Source of the DNA: Lamellibrachia satsuma
Lineage: Eukaryota; Annelida; Polychaeta; Sabellida; Siboglinidae
Direction: 5' to 3'
Length of the DNA stretch: 64,000 nt
NCBI GenBank assembly: GCA_033239005.1
Contig: BSQZ01000015.1
Coordinates: 4,940,001-5,004,000 of the forward strand
The notes below the pieces were generated by a model that worked only from the letters and a program-made list of their open reading frames with translations, had not been told where the DNA came from and did no database searches. This document shows positions 25,199 through 38,079 of the stretch, in pieces; the stretch's first letter is position 1; each line of letters begins with the position of its first letter. The position numbers were made by a program, and so were the translations under genes.

Positions 25199-28100
25199 CT
25201 GACTCTGTATTGGAGTGAGCCCGTAGTCTGCCTGATATCCACTTCCTTGTGCTGTGTAGTCCATTCCTGCCTGCGTCGTGTCTCCACCCCCAGTCTGGGG
25301 GAAAACATTTATGGGGTAAAACAATGAAAATGTGAACAGTTACAATTAATTTGAGTGTCAAAAAACCTACACATGACAATCACACGGACGTGTTATGACA
25401 AGCACGTGGTAACATCTTCTGATGGAGATTTTAAAAAGTTGTTTAAAAACAAGCAGCAAACTGTCAACTAGGAGGCGGTACATTACCAAACTGTCAACTG
25501 GGAGGTGGTACATTACCAAACTGTCAACTGGGAGGTGGTACATTACCAAACTGTCAACTGGGTGGCGGTACATTACTAAACTGTCAACAAGGAGGCGGTA
25601 CATTACCAAACTGTCAACTGGGAGGTGGTACATTACCAAACTGTCAACTGGGAGGCAGTACATTACCAAACTGTCAACTGGGTGGTGGTACATTACCAAA
25701 CTGTCAACTGGGAGGCGGTACATTACCAAACCGTCAACTGGGAGGTGGTACACTACCAAACCGTCAACTGGGAGGTGGTACACTACCAAAGTGTCAACTG
25801 GGAGGTGGTACATTACCAAACTGTCAACTGGGAGGTGGTACACTACCAAACTGTCAACTGGGAGGGGGTACATTACCAAACTGTCAACTGGGAGGTGGTA
25901 CACTACCAAACTGTCAACTGGGAGGTGGTACATTACCAAACTGTCAACTGGGTGGTGGTACATTACCAAACTGTCAACTGGGTGGTGGTACACTACCAAA
26001 CTGTCAACTGGGTGGTGGTACATTACCAAACTGTCAACTGGGAGGTGGTACACTACCAAACTGTCAACTGGGAGGTGGTACATTACCAAACTGTCAACTG
26101 GGAGGTGGTACATTACCAAACTGTCAACTGGGAGGTGGTACATTACCAAACTGTCAACTGGGAGGCAGTACATTACCAAACTGTCAACTGGGAGGTGGTA
26201 CATTACCAAACTGTCAACTGGGAGGCGGTACACTACCAAGCATCTAAATAAAGATGAACGTGCATGATCTCTAAATCCCATCTGCATGGACAGTTGTTCA
26301 AAGACCACATTACTGTTCATGCTTCTGCTGCACAATTAACAAATGTTCTTTGGTACATATACATACACAAGTTATATAAAAGCACAGTACAACAGCACAA
26401 TGAGAAATAAATAAACTGACTGATATGCAGTTTGTGAAGTCCTATAGAGTGGTGATTCCTATACAGTATCTACTCATGGCTAATTGTAAAATAATTTCCT
26501 CTGAGAAAAGAAAATTGGGGATTGCCTTTTTGGGGTGAAAAGGTTCACCTACACTGTGCCTCCAGGCAGGTGGTGGGCAACACAGAAAAATGTGACCTAC
26601 GACACACACCCCAAAGGTTGAACTTTTCAGAAAACATTGACAGATGGTGCTTACACTCTGTGCCTTCGTGAGAACCATGTGACTGTGCATCACTTCCAGT
26701 AGGTGCATCGTCAACTCATTCATGTCCACCAGAGGGACGACACGGAACGCAACAACGCTGGTCTTGCCACCGAAGCCTCGAATATGGCCGTACATCCTCA
26801 CATAGGTGTTCTCTCTCGCTGCTAGTGTGCGCTCATTGTCGGGCGTGTCTTCCTGGACAACAAACATGTGACACATGTCAAAGACTAGCTACTATACTGC
26901 AAAGTCAAACAATATCTGATTTGCATTTTTTTACTGGGGAGCTCATCAAAATGTTCATCAAGTTTTCTTGTACGTTTCGATGACATCGGCCACCTTCTTC
27001 TGGAAACCAACGGTCATCAAAATGTAGAAGAGACAAATGTATCCCTTGCTGTCATATCTGACCAAAAGTCACATTTGACAGTTTTGGTTGTTTTAGTTTA
27101 TCAGATACAGCATCTAAAGAGCTTCAATATGACATACAACTTATCATTTGACAATAATAATTATGTCAACCGCAAAGGCATTTTTCCTGGAGGATATATG
27201 TTGTGATTTCATAATTTTGTTACCGAGAGAATCGCGTTTTAAACGATACCACAATAGGCCTGTGATGTTGTTGTGGCAGCTGGCATATTCTTGGGCACCA
27301 ACTCATAATTTATGAGTAGAAACTCACCATTTTTGCTACCATTTTCACTGCTTGTATCATCACCACTATAATTTCTACCATCTAAATCAAAATAATATCT
27401 AAAGATGTTGTCAAATTCACTTGTCCTCCCTGAATCACCAAAAGTCAAACTCTAGTCGCCCGGTCGCCAATGGCGCCCAAAAATGGCTTCGGGCGACTTC
27501 AATCTTTTAAAACAGTAGCCCGCATGGCGACTTGAAATATTTACGGAGCTGCATTATTTTAAACCCAGCTAAAATAAACGGAATGTTAATAAACATCTCA
27601 AAAGTGTTGTTCTGGCTATGTCCCGTTGATGTTAACCATAAATAATGTTTTTGTGACACGTTTGACATTGCAAGAAATGTTGCCAAACCGTAGCCGAAGC
27701 GATATCAATAGGGAGCATTCATTGTATTTTTGATCAACCACATCGACGCTCAACATGTAACTGAACGGTCATTCTACACTGAAATAATAACTGGTCATGT
27801 TAATAGTCTTGGTGCCGCGTAGCGCCACTTTTATATATACTAGCAAAAATGTCCATCCCAGGACGGGATAACGTGGTAGTTCAGTCATGATAGCAATGTT
27901 TATTAAATGCCTGGCCAATATGCCATCAATACGCTCGAACGTATTAACAGAAACAACCGCGTCACGCACGTGATGCAACACTCGTTGCAAGTTCAAAATG
28001 TAGAAGGTCGCGTGAACACCCATGGATACTTGTGTTGGTTGTAGAACAGTAGAATATCTGCTTTCTACTGTCTTTTTATTGTGTATTGGGTGGGTGCGTG

Positions 28101-31100
28101 ATTTCTACTATAATTAATATAAACCGCCCAGATGGCGCTACGTACTCTCAAACGGTTTACATACCGAAGTATTCGCCGCAGTGTGCGTGGTTTCTGCGAT
28201 TGTTGGAAGTTAACGTTTTACGCAGCGAACATTTGATTTACCATAAAAACCACGAAGAACCCTTGATATATGGGGTATTTAAAAAAAATAAAGGGGTTAC
28301 GTTTCATTCATGGGGTCGTAGATTAATCCCTGAAAGTTTGGCGCCCGAGATGCAAGCCATCTAGGAAAAAAACGCTAGCATAACCACATATAATTATACA
28401 TACAAACATACTTAAAAACATAAGCTATCTCGATTATAGTTAGATATATCTACATGGTGCGCGGAGGGCTTCTGGTGAATTAATCGGGAAACTGGTTAAA
28501 GTTTCTTTAAACTAGAGTAAAATAAGGTCCTGTAAAAAAATCAGCAAAACTGTTCAGTTCACAGGACCTGATGTCCTGTGACGCTTAGAGACTTTTTGCG
28601 TAGACTGTTGGTGTACCATGTTATGAAAGCAAAACAACCTGTCACATGTGTACAACTGTATACTGTATTTTATTCTGTATTATGTATCACACTGTATTGA
28701 TCCTGCCTTGAAAATAAATGTTTCAAAACTGTTTTTTTTTATTTGTCATTGATGTCGCTTATACATTCATTCTATCTTCAAAGTATTTGCTTTCTATCAT
28801 CAAAATATTGATTAGCAAGTGGGCTACCTAAAGAGCTGTCGGGCTACTTCACTTTGTAAGGTTGGTAGCCCGACTGGCTACCTTCCATGACTTGCTAAAT
28901 CTCACCCCTGAGACTGACATAAAACAATACAGCCATCAGAAAGAGCGATATCGATTTGACAAAGTGGTGCAATAATATGAAAATGTTCAGCCAATCAACA
29001 AATCATAATCAAACAGAAGGTAATTAAACAGAAGGGACACAAATAGTTGTGGTTCACTGTCAGAGCAAAATTATCGCTTCACACACATCATTCAGCTTAG
29101 GTTCAGTATACTTTACTTACATCATTATCGACAAATTGTCTGACTTCAAGAGGTGGGCCAGTCATGTCATCTATCTCATAGTCCAGTCTTGTGGCTGATT
29201 CCTTCACTGACCTCACAATGCCAATGATTGTGATCTGTTGAAACATATCACAACGAAGATACAATCTTTTTCTAAACATCACCAGAAAATGATTCTGCAG
29301 CAGTTTTGTAACATACCTTCTTCAAAAGCTTATCATAAACTAACGTACATTTGTCTAGTGTTGTGAGTCCCCTATTAATTAACTTAGTACTTTTACAGTA
29401 TCCAGCCAACACAACATTATTACTGGCATCTGTACTTAATGAATGCCTGTAACATCGATTGCTTAGGCAATACAGAAGTACCAAAACATTTGTTATAATG
29501 ATCAATACTTATTATGTTATGCTACTCAGTTAGTTTTCCTTAATTACCAAAACTACAAAAAAGTTTATTATTAATTATTGAACAACAATATACCTGAGAC
29601 AATACAATCTATTGGACTCTTACCCACCTGATGTACTTCTGTGCCTTCAATGTAGAAACTGTCGTCCTGCTGATTGGCTTTGTAAATCTGGGCCACTGTG
29701 CATGGTAGACAGCTCTGTGCTCTTTGCGGGCGCTATTGGTGGAAATATCACAATGTCAGAACGACATTACATCTACCTCATTGGTTCTAAACTGTACATT
29801 GCATGTACCGTATGTGTACAGAACACCGAGTTCTTGCTTTCTTGGAAGATTATCACTAATTCTGTAGGCAAATGTGAGCACTGACATGTGCGCTGCCCGC
29901 AACTAGAATCAAACAATTTTGAACAAAGTAGGGGTGGGCTCAATTACAAAGCATAATAAAAATTACAATAACAACTACATCACTTCAAAAAATCAATTAA
30001 AATGCTACATATTTGGTCAATCGCAACAGGTCATAAGATGAGTACGACTACACTGTTTTATAACTTTAGGAAGCCTACATGTTTATTACTGTTCGTTTTA
30101 GACATGATTTCAGGTGAACTTGTGCATTCTTCCTACCAGGATTGGGTTCAATTGCAATGGTCAATTGATTACGATGAAAAGCCTAAAAAACCTCAATTAT
30201 GTGTTCCAAAAATGATGCGTTCCAAGTAATTACAAATTATGCAATTACAACTGAACCTAACCCTGGAAGAAAGATTCACCACATGTTTGGCTCATGAGTT
30301 TGACCTTGACTTTTAGGTCAGAAGATCACTGAATACTTGTTTCATGAATGGAATCAAAGTTACTCTTGAGTGCTGAATAAACGTCCCTGTACGCGTATTT
30401 ATTTGATGGAAAATGCCACCCTATTCGCACCTTATTTGGCACTATACTATTATTAAATTTTAACATTTGTGCCAGCCTATATTCTCCGATAATCGTGGCA
30501 AATTATGCAGGGTACAATTTTTAGGAGAGCAAGCATTCTCACTCCCTATTGCTAGCGCTAACCAATCATCCACCGCTCGAGATAAAATCACTTGCTCTCA
30601 ACTGGAGCTGTATGTGGCTCCCTCTGACGGCTAAGTTCTCATCCTTTCGAATGACAGTCGTGAATTTATCGTGATCCCGTGCTTCCGAGGATCCTAGATT
30701 TTGATCCCTAAGCGTTAGACCGTTAAATTTCCACGATTAGATGAATCGATCAGAATCCTTAGTTCTCTGGAGCTCGACGTGGTATATTATTAGTTAAAAC
30801 GCCATTATCACCGCGTAAACCGACCGTAAATGGGCGCCGTGCGCAGCGCCTCAAACCGGTCATAACTGACTGGCGGCGGTTTCCCATGGCCCTGAAATGG
30901 ACTTGCGTATTCAATTTAATAAAACTTTAATGTCCATTTAAAAACAAAAAATTCCCCGGTTTTCTGCAGATATAAAATGCAGTTACTATATCTGCTGTGA
31001 CGCGAATACGAACCAAGTTTATGCATATTCGGAAGAAAAAAAAATACACGGTAATCCGCGTAGTTTTCTAATGACGCCTTGGCTTCATGTCGAGTAAAAA

Positions 31101-31529
31101 AAAAGACATATACTAGTGACTTTTTCGCACTGTACTATTATTTGTTTTGAACAATTTGCCATACTATACTGTTATTTGGCACTATACTATTATTAAATTT
31201 GACCGATTTGCCACCCTATACTTTTATTTGGCCTATACGTTTATTTGGCACTAAAGAGTATGAAACCAAAATATACTGTAACCAGGATTGCCATGGATGG
31301 CACTAATGGTAGCCTAGCACGAAGAGCAACATTATTATATAATATCACATGCATTGAAAGTAAAAACTACCATCAGAAGCTCTAGGTCTAGAGTGAAGCT
31401 TTAATAGCTTATCCACTACAACTGTGGAGAGAATTACAATACCCTTCGTTCTTGTGAAGGATTCTGTGTTGTATTAAAGCCTGGCGAATTAAGGTAACCA
31501 CCGCCTTGGTCTCCAAACCCTCCTGCATT
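25199..31529 (-). CDS. RPA2: RPA2 duplicate block, exons 2-6 only
   Basis: Minus-strand exons 31443-31529, 29628-29732, 29121-29234, 26655-26852 and 25199-25294 are 87, 105, 114, 198 and 96 bp, identical in length to exons 2-6 of the downstream copy. All splice borders are kept and no stop is present. I see three amino-acid differences (Asn/Asp in exon 2, Asp/Gly in exon 5, Ser/Gly in exon 6) and about four silent ones in 600 bp. The block codes the phosphorylation tail, the complete OB fold and the linker. The winged-helix exons 7-8 are missing, because intron 6 runs into the H2A fragment at 23,407. Being upstream on the same strand and in phase 0, it could splice to exon 2 at 19326. Otherwise it is a truncated pseudogene. 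Confidence 0.85.
25455..26240. repeat. 30-bp minisatellite in duplicated RPA2 intron 5, about 26 copies
   Basis: Same unit as at 13146-13925, but regular 30-bp steps throughout and a different order of 'ggaggtggta', 'ggaggcagta' and 'ggtggtggta' variants. The two arrays have diverged in internal order since duplication. Confidence 0.95.
27455..28910. mobile_element. Duplicate hAT-like element, left end deleted
   Basis: This is the counterpart of 15225-16703 with the right terminal repeat intact. The left terminal repeat and about 100 bp of flank are missing, since 'caaactctag' joins 'tcgcccggtcgcc' directly. The deletion happened after duplication or is polymorphic. Confidence 0.7.
30361..31260. 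mobile_element. Duplicate of the TACTCTTGAGTGC MITE
   Basis: Same ends and interior as 18148-19057, with small indels, in duplicated RPA2 intron 2. Confidence 0.65.
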
Positions 31530-32239
31530 CTGACCTGTCAACACACAAACAGCATTTACAGCAAGCTAATTATATTTAGAAAGAACTATCAGAAAACAAC
31601 ATATCATTTTTGCACACATACAGGAATTTATAGGGGTTTGCCAAAATGGCATTATTTTGCACTGACTAGTAAATAGCTCAACTCTTGGTTCAACTGGCAC
31701 ATGACTTGCCGATTACTATTCTCATGTGCAGGGCTCAAAAAAATAAGTTGCGATTACAGTCGCAAATGCGACAATAATTTTATGTCTGCATAGATCTAGA
31801 TAAACTGTGTTAGTCACAATGAACGATTTCATGTGTGGCCATTACCGGGTGCAAATTTAAAAACTTTAATCTTGTCTGTACTGTTCAGTATTGTATGATC
31901 TGGTCCCAGTGTGTACCTGTAATTATTGATATTTGATTTACCGAATCTCATATGACTGTATTTATTTGGGTGGAATTTCAAGAGTGATGAATCTGTCCAA
32001 TGTTCGGCGAGGATTAGATCTTGTTGTAGTCTTGTGCAGTCATCCTGAGTACAGATTGGGTTGAAAAGCTTCATGTCCTCGGCGAACAGGAAGATGTCTG
32101 AGCTGTTTCCGACGTTAGGCAAGTCGTTTGAGAATTAGAATGTGAAAAGGGTAGAGGGCCAATCAATGAAGCTTGGGGTATTCCACTTATTACTTTTGCC
32201 ATGAATATGAATTGTTTACTTGGACATGTGGAGTTCTGT

Positions 32240-32668
32240 GAGCCAGCAGTGCTGCAACCATGTCCAATATGTGAGCCAGCAGTGCTGCAATCATGTGCAA
32301 TATGTGAGCCAGCAGTGCTGCAACCATGTCCAATATGTGAGCCAGCAGTGCTGCAATCATGTACGATATGTGAGCCAGCAGTGCTGCAATCATGTCCAAT
32401 ATGTGAGCCAGCAGTGCTGCAATCATGTCCGATATGTGAGCCAGCAGTGCTGCAATCATGTCCAATATGTGAGCCAGCAGTGCTGCAATCATGTCCAATA
32501 TGTGAGCCAGCAGTGCTGCAATCATGTCCAATATGTGAGCCAGCAGTGCTGCAATCATGTCCAATATGTGAGCCAGCAGTGCTGCAATCATGTCCAATAT
32601 GTGAGCCAGCAGCGCTGCAATCATGTCCAATATGTGAGCCAGCAGTGCTGCAATCATGTCCGATATGT
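32240..32668. repeat. 33-bp minisatellite inside LINE RT, 13 copies
   Basis: Exactly 13 units of 33 bp, one more than in copy 1, still in frame with the RT sequence. A few unit variants differ from copy 1 (for example 'catgtgcaatatg', 'catgtacgatatg'). Confidence 0.97.
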
Positions 32669-33057
32669 TTCGCTTTATTCCGTAGCTCTGTAGTTTCTTT
32701 AAAAGTCAGTGATCCGGCACTTTTGTCAAATGCTTTCATAAAATCACAGTATATTACGTTGACTCATCCTCTGTTGTCTGTCAGTCCATATGTCAAGTTT
32801 TACTGTAGAACTGTAGTTCTACCCTTGATAAAACCAAATTGTTTGTTGCTGGGCTGGTCGTTATTATTCATGTGTTAAATGATGGCATCTCTGATTGTTG
32901 CCTCCAATATTTTCTCTACTACGTTGGTCAGACTAACTGGTCTGTAGTTTTGAGCTTGTTTCCCTTCTTGTGTACTGCAGATAATATATATTTGCATTTT
33001 TCCAATATGTGGGTAGTATGTTGTCACTGATGTCTTAAATATGATGGATAGTGGAAT

Positions 33058-33384
33058 CGGGGTTGTTTAATTTAAATCGCTCCAAAAAAATCATTGATTT
33101 ATGATTTTCTTTTTGAATTCCGTTTTTTTAATCGCTGATTTATATGAATTTAACACAAATAGTTGTTTACAAGCATCGAGATCAACAAAGTTTTGTTTGT
33201 TTTTTAATACAAAAGCACAACGTGCGCACACTTGTGTAACTGTATTGACACCAGATAGCCTGATAGTAAAATATTTTATGACATTGTGTATACAAGATTT
33301 TAAAAAAAATCAAATAAATAAAAAAAATCCCATTTAAATAAAAACAAATCCATTTTTTTAAATCATGATTTTTTTTCAACCCTG
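33058..33384. mobile_element. Duplicate of the nested hAT MITE
   Basis: Same ends as 20738-21073, with the AGTGGAAT duplication at 33050-33057 and 33385-33392. It is slightly shorter through loss of a few bases near the left end and in A/T runs. Confidence 0.85.
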
Positions 33385-34195
33385 AGTGGAATACTGATAG
33401 TATCAACCAATTCATTTAAGACAAGGGATGAAGGCCATCCGGTCCTGGACTGGTGATCTTTATATATTTAGCTTCTTTAGTTTCATTGCGACCATCCATG
33501 GGTCGATAGTGCAAGTCTTGATAGTGTTAAAACATATTGTTGTTTCCTCAGGAATGTTTCCATCTGGCTCTCTGGTAAACACCAAAGAGAAATAATCAGC
33601 CAACACTTCTGCTTTTTCATAGTCAGACACATCAGTGTCATCTTTGTTCTTTACCAAGATAGGCATCCCCATTCTTGTCTTCATTTTTGTCTGAGCATAC
33701 TGCAGGAACTTTTGGGGATTCTGCTTGATTTGCTTTATGATATCCTTTTTTGTCAGTCTCCTGACCTGATTCAGAGTCTGCAAAATTCATGATAAATTTG
33801 AGCATCTTTGGTTCATAGATATTTCTTCCACAATCTGTATTTCCTCTTTATTTTAACTGATATCCAATGGCACTGGGTAGTTTCTGGCGCTTTCCAATAT
33901 CACCTTCTTTGGAATACATTGTTCTTCTGCGTCTCTAAACTTTGATGTAAATATATCCCATTGGGCTTGCACATCTCCCTGGTGGTTTGAAAATTCTGCT
34001 TCGCAGCTAATATTTAGAATGTCATCCATGTTGGTGTAATTCCTCTTGTCATATGTATAAACAGTTTTATTAACTGGATTGTAGTCTGATGAGCAACTGA
34101 CAACCACCTTGATGATAGAGTGATCAATTCTTCCTAATGCAGAGGCTGTTTCAATCATTCACTGGAATCATTGTGTCTTCACCCATGAGGACAAG

Positions 34196-34950
34196 GTCCA
34201 AGAGTGATGGTTCATTTGTACCCTGCCTCTAGTGGGTTCAGCTATGTTCTGCACCAAGTAACAGTCTCACAGTTTCTCAGTGAACTTAAATTCCTTATCC
34301 TCTGGCTCTGTAGTTACAGCTGTGGCTGTGCCTGTGCCTGCTTCTGTAGAAGGTACGCGACAATCGGCCTACATACGCGCTAATCTCTTTGGCCGCGACG
34401 TCGATCTCCGTGCTCGTTCCTTCGCCCAGTGACCGTGTTTTTGCTGCACGTTTGGCTGGCGTATTTTAGGAGCTCCCGGAGAACACTCATTGTGATGATG
34501 TAGTTTTCGTTTTGCGTCGTTTTCGAAATTTTCCAATCCGAATTGTAGAAGTCAAAAAATATTTACGTTAAAGTGTTTGACTGTCAAAGTCATCGACCAT
34601 TTACCTGAATGTAGCTAAATTTTTCTTTCAAACCTTTATAATTTATATTTTTATATACTTGTCTATGTGTGTGCCAAATCTGAGGCAAATTAAACTATTA
34701 GCACATTGTTTTGTAGAGTTAGCAAAATTTCATGTCAAACCGGCAAATGGTTGGTCGGGTTGAATTTCACAGCGACAATCCCCTCTGTTTGTCATCGTTT
34801 AAATGACCGTGGCCCACCATGATCATACTAAAATAATTCTTTTTTGTGTATTTAATAGTTTCCCGATGAATTTCACGAAAATAATGCCTTAGTAACGCCG
34901 ATGATTGAAGATTTTGAAGGTTACTATTCATGCTAAAAATTGAGCTATTC
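34196..34950. other. Junction zone with no assigned gene
   Basis: It lies upstream (minus-strand sense) of the LINE and RPA2 duplicate. A GC-richer island at about 34,350-34,480 carries a minus-strand open stretch ('TSTEIDVAAKEISAY') and another small ATG frame. Neither is recognisable. This would be a place to look for the missing RPA2 exon 1 or promoter, but I cannot identify it. Confidence 0.3.
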
Positions 34951-35450
34951 CTACTGTAAATATATAATAATGTGCAACAGCAAGTATGTGTTTATGTGTA
35001 AAATATTAAACATGTTGTGTGTAAAAGTGTAACGGTTATGCCTACCGGCGCTCGAATGTGCAAACTTGGATCACTTCAAGTGGCATCTTTCGCGTTGTCA
35101 TGCAAAATAACATCGCCTATAAAATCGCTATCACGCACTTGATTGGGGACACAGCAGTATTTTTACAAATATATTTGAAAACGTGGAATACGGACACATC
35201 TATGGACTACGACGACATAATGATGTGCCAAGATTTAAATTCCTACTAGACGGCTGGCAACGTATGTGTCAGTGACTGTAGGGTATTATGCGCAGCAAGA
35301 AGACACTTCAGATAATTATTATAATGGTTAAGTGAGGGGGGTGACTTGTTTTTGGACACAAGGTGGTTACAAAACGGACATACCGCACCTGCAGATAACT
35401 ATGCTATGCGTTTGATTGTTGTTGTATTTTTTAATGGTAAAAATCAAGTG
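34951..35450. repeat. Orphan copy of the histone H3 downstream spacer
   Basis: From 'ctactgtaaatatataata' to 'ggtaaaaatcaagtg' it matches 36,905-37,400 and the equivalent spacer in later units. It stops just before the part leading to the H3 stem-loop. It includes the 63-codon frame that recurs in every copy. It is separated from the array by 1.4 kb of other DNA. Confidence 0.85.
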
Positions 35451-35570
35451 TAGTGTAGCATATGCTTCGAAGATAGACATGCCATTTGTACTCCAGTGAG
35501 AAGTGTCAAATAGCCAGACTGGTGACTATAGAACAGAACATAGAAAGAAAAAGTTAATACTTAGACTTAC

Positions 35571-35655
35571 CCCTGAATGTCTCAATCATGTGCTGTATTC
35601 CCCAATCAGCCGTCTTGTCTTCCACATAATTGTCCATCAGTGATGACTGGTGAAA
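35571..35655 (-). CDS. Possible internal exon of an unidentified gene
   Basis: On the minus strand 'tttttgtag' precedes and 'gtaagtc' follows an 85-bp open segment encoding 'FHQSSLMDNYVEDK' and 'TADWGIQHMIETFR'. The composition and consensus splice borders look like a genuine exon. I do not recognise the protein. A second short candidate (36303-36339, 'HDFELTRPPRRL', acceptor 'ttcacag', donor 'gtaagtg') lies upstream. Direct splicing of the two would put a stop in frame, so they are not simply neighbours. No other exons were found. Confidence 0.4.
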
Positions 35656-36469
35656 CTACAAAAATATTAACAAATATATTAATTAATACAATGTACTAAT
35701 TGGTAGACATCAAGTAGGTCTAAATACTCAAACTACCCGTTATATAGAAAATAGCAACACAGCTGCACACGTCCACAGTGACTCAATACTGACTGCTGCC
35801 TGCCATCTAGTGGAGTATGGCTGTTGCGTTGAACCACCCCGCTGGCTTGAGCTGGTCACTGGGTAATTTGTCATTTCTGCATTCCACAGTCAAACACAGG
35901 ATATATCAGTTTCAAACATTCCATTAAAGCTTTGCTAACTAACTTTGCTAACTACTTACAACTGTGCATTTTAAAGTTAACGTAGAGCAAGATGTACACT
36001 GGCTAACAGACAGTTACTAACTCCTTATGATGATAAACCAAGATCTGATATATTTCACCAATGACTCCTAGTACTGCTTCCAGCTCTATATGAAAACTGA
36101 TACGTGCGGGCTTGGCCCGTCTCCATCACTAAGCACATACAAGGTCAAACCCCTGAGGATAAAACTAGTCATATGTATGAATATATACTAATACAATACA
36201 TTAAAGTTACATCAAATAATAACATATTCCTTTATATACCATATCATGCCAAAATTATATAATATAAACAAACTTTTGGTTAAGAAACTATTTGACACTT
36301 ACCAAGTCTACGCGGTGGCCTCGTCAATTCAAAGTCATGCTGTGAAAAGGAAGTTGCCTGCATCTCACGTGACCACTGCCACTCAACAAATGTAGTCACC
36401 TAGTATTTAACTGAAACTGCTTGGATTGTTTAGTTGTTTTATTATGGGATTCACAAAGTACTAATACAG

Positions 36470-36870
36470 CGGTTTAAGTTGCTGTACAGCACAATAAGGA
36501 AGACATCAGGCAACAATAATAAACAAAGATTGGTTGTAGGCCTATAACCAATGTGATTGGTTACCGGACAACCAAAATAATGGTCACTAGTTGACCAATA
36601 TATTGGTTAAGGCAACCGATATTGGGCCAAACAATTATATTACTAATCTAATGTATTAATACATCGTCTGAAGTTGCTGTACTGTACAATAAGCACGGCA
36701 TAAGGTAACAATAATGCATAAAAAATGGTTGTAGGCGTAACCAATGTGATTGGTTACCGGACAACCAACGTATTGGTCACTAGTTGACCAATATATTGGT
36801 TAAAACAACCAATATATAACCAATATTGGGCCAACCAATTAGATTGGTCGTTTTCTCAACCAATCTGTTT
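36470..36870. repeat. CCAAT/ATTGG-rich tandem and inverted repeat
   Basis: Two imperfect copies of about 185 bp (beginning 'aagttgctgtac' near 36,477 and 36,671). Each contains many inverted 'accaat'/'attggt' motifs, including 'ttgaccaatatattggtta' and 'accaatgtgattggttaccgg'. The segment abuts the left edge of the histone array at about 36,880. Confidence 0.75.
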
Positions 36871-37491
36871 TTAGAGTGTAGGATCCGGGCCAACCTCTTG
36901 TTCGCTACTGTATATATATAATAATGTGCAACAGCAAGTATGTGTTTATGTGTAAAATATTAAACATGTTGTGTGTAAAAGTGTAACGGTTATGCCTACC
37001 GGCGCTCGAATGTGCAAAATTGGATCACTTCAAGTGGTATCTTTCGCGTTGTCATGCAAAATAACATCGCCTATAAAATCGCTATCACGCACTTGATTGG
37101 GGACACAGCAGTATTTTTACAAATATATTTGAAAACGTGGAATATGGACACATCTATGGACTACGACGACATTATGATGTGCCAAGATTTAAATTCCTAC
37201 TAGACGGCTGGCAAAGTATGTGTCAGTGACTGTAGGGTATTGTGCGCAGCAAGAAGACACTTCAGATAATTATTATAATGGTTAGGTGAGGGGGGGTGAC
37301 TTGTTTTTGGACACAAGGTGGTTACAAAACGGACATACCGCACCTGCAGATAACTATGCTCCGCGTATTATTGTTGTTTTATTTTTTAATGGTAAAAATC
37401 AAGTGGGCCGGTATTCTAGACGAGCACTCGCAACGACAAACAATGAAACACCACAAGACGAGGTGGCAGTCTCTTATATGAGAAGTTGGTT

Positions 37492-37507
37492 GGCTCTGAA
37501 AAGAGCC
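37492..37507 (-). terminator. Histone mRNA 3' stem-loop (H3, unit A)
   Basis: mRNA sense GGCTCTTTTCAGAGCC: 6-bp stem, 4-base loop, bound by SLBP. A purine-rich 'ataagaga' about 14 nt downstream is a candidate U7 snRNP site. Confidence 0.97.
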
Positions 37508-37547
37508 GTTTGTTTCGTATGTGAGACGAGTGATGCTACACGTACAT

Positions 37548-38020
<473 letters not shown>

Positions 38021-38079
38021 GTGTCGCTGTCGCCGGCTGGCCTCGCTGGCGGGAGAGGTGTGCATGTCTTCGATTGGCT

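Larger units (their letters stand above)
31855..34195 (-). mobile_element. Longer LINE remnant (copy 2)
   Basis: On the minus strand it begins with endonuclease-to-RT linker sequence ('LGRIDHSIIKVVVSC', 'WDIFTSKFRDAEEQC'). It then has 'KKDIIKQIKQNPQKFLQYAQ' and 'DYEKAEVLADYFSLVFTREP', and continues into the same RT motifs as copy 1 ('DFMKAFDK', 'SGIPQAS', 'FAEDMKLF'). Frames are broken by stops, by the MITE at 33058-33384 and by the minisatellite at 32240. The element is about 700 bp longer at its 5' side than copy 1, so copy 1 was cut there by rearrangement. Confidence 0.85.
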
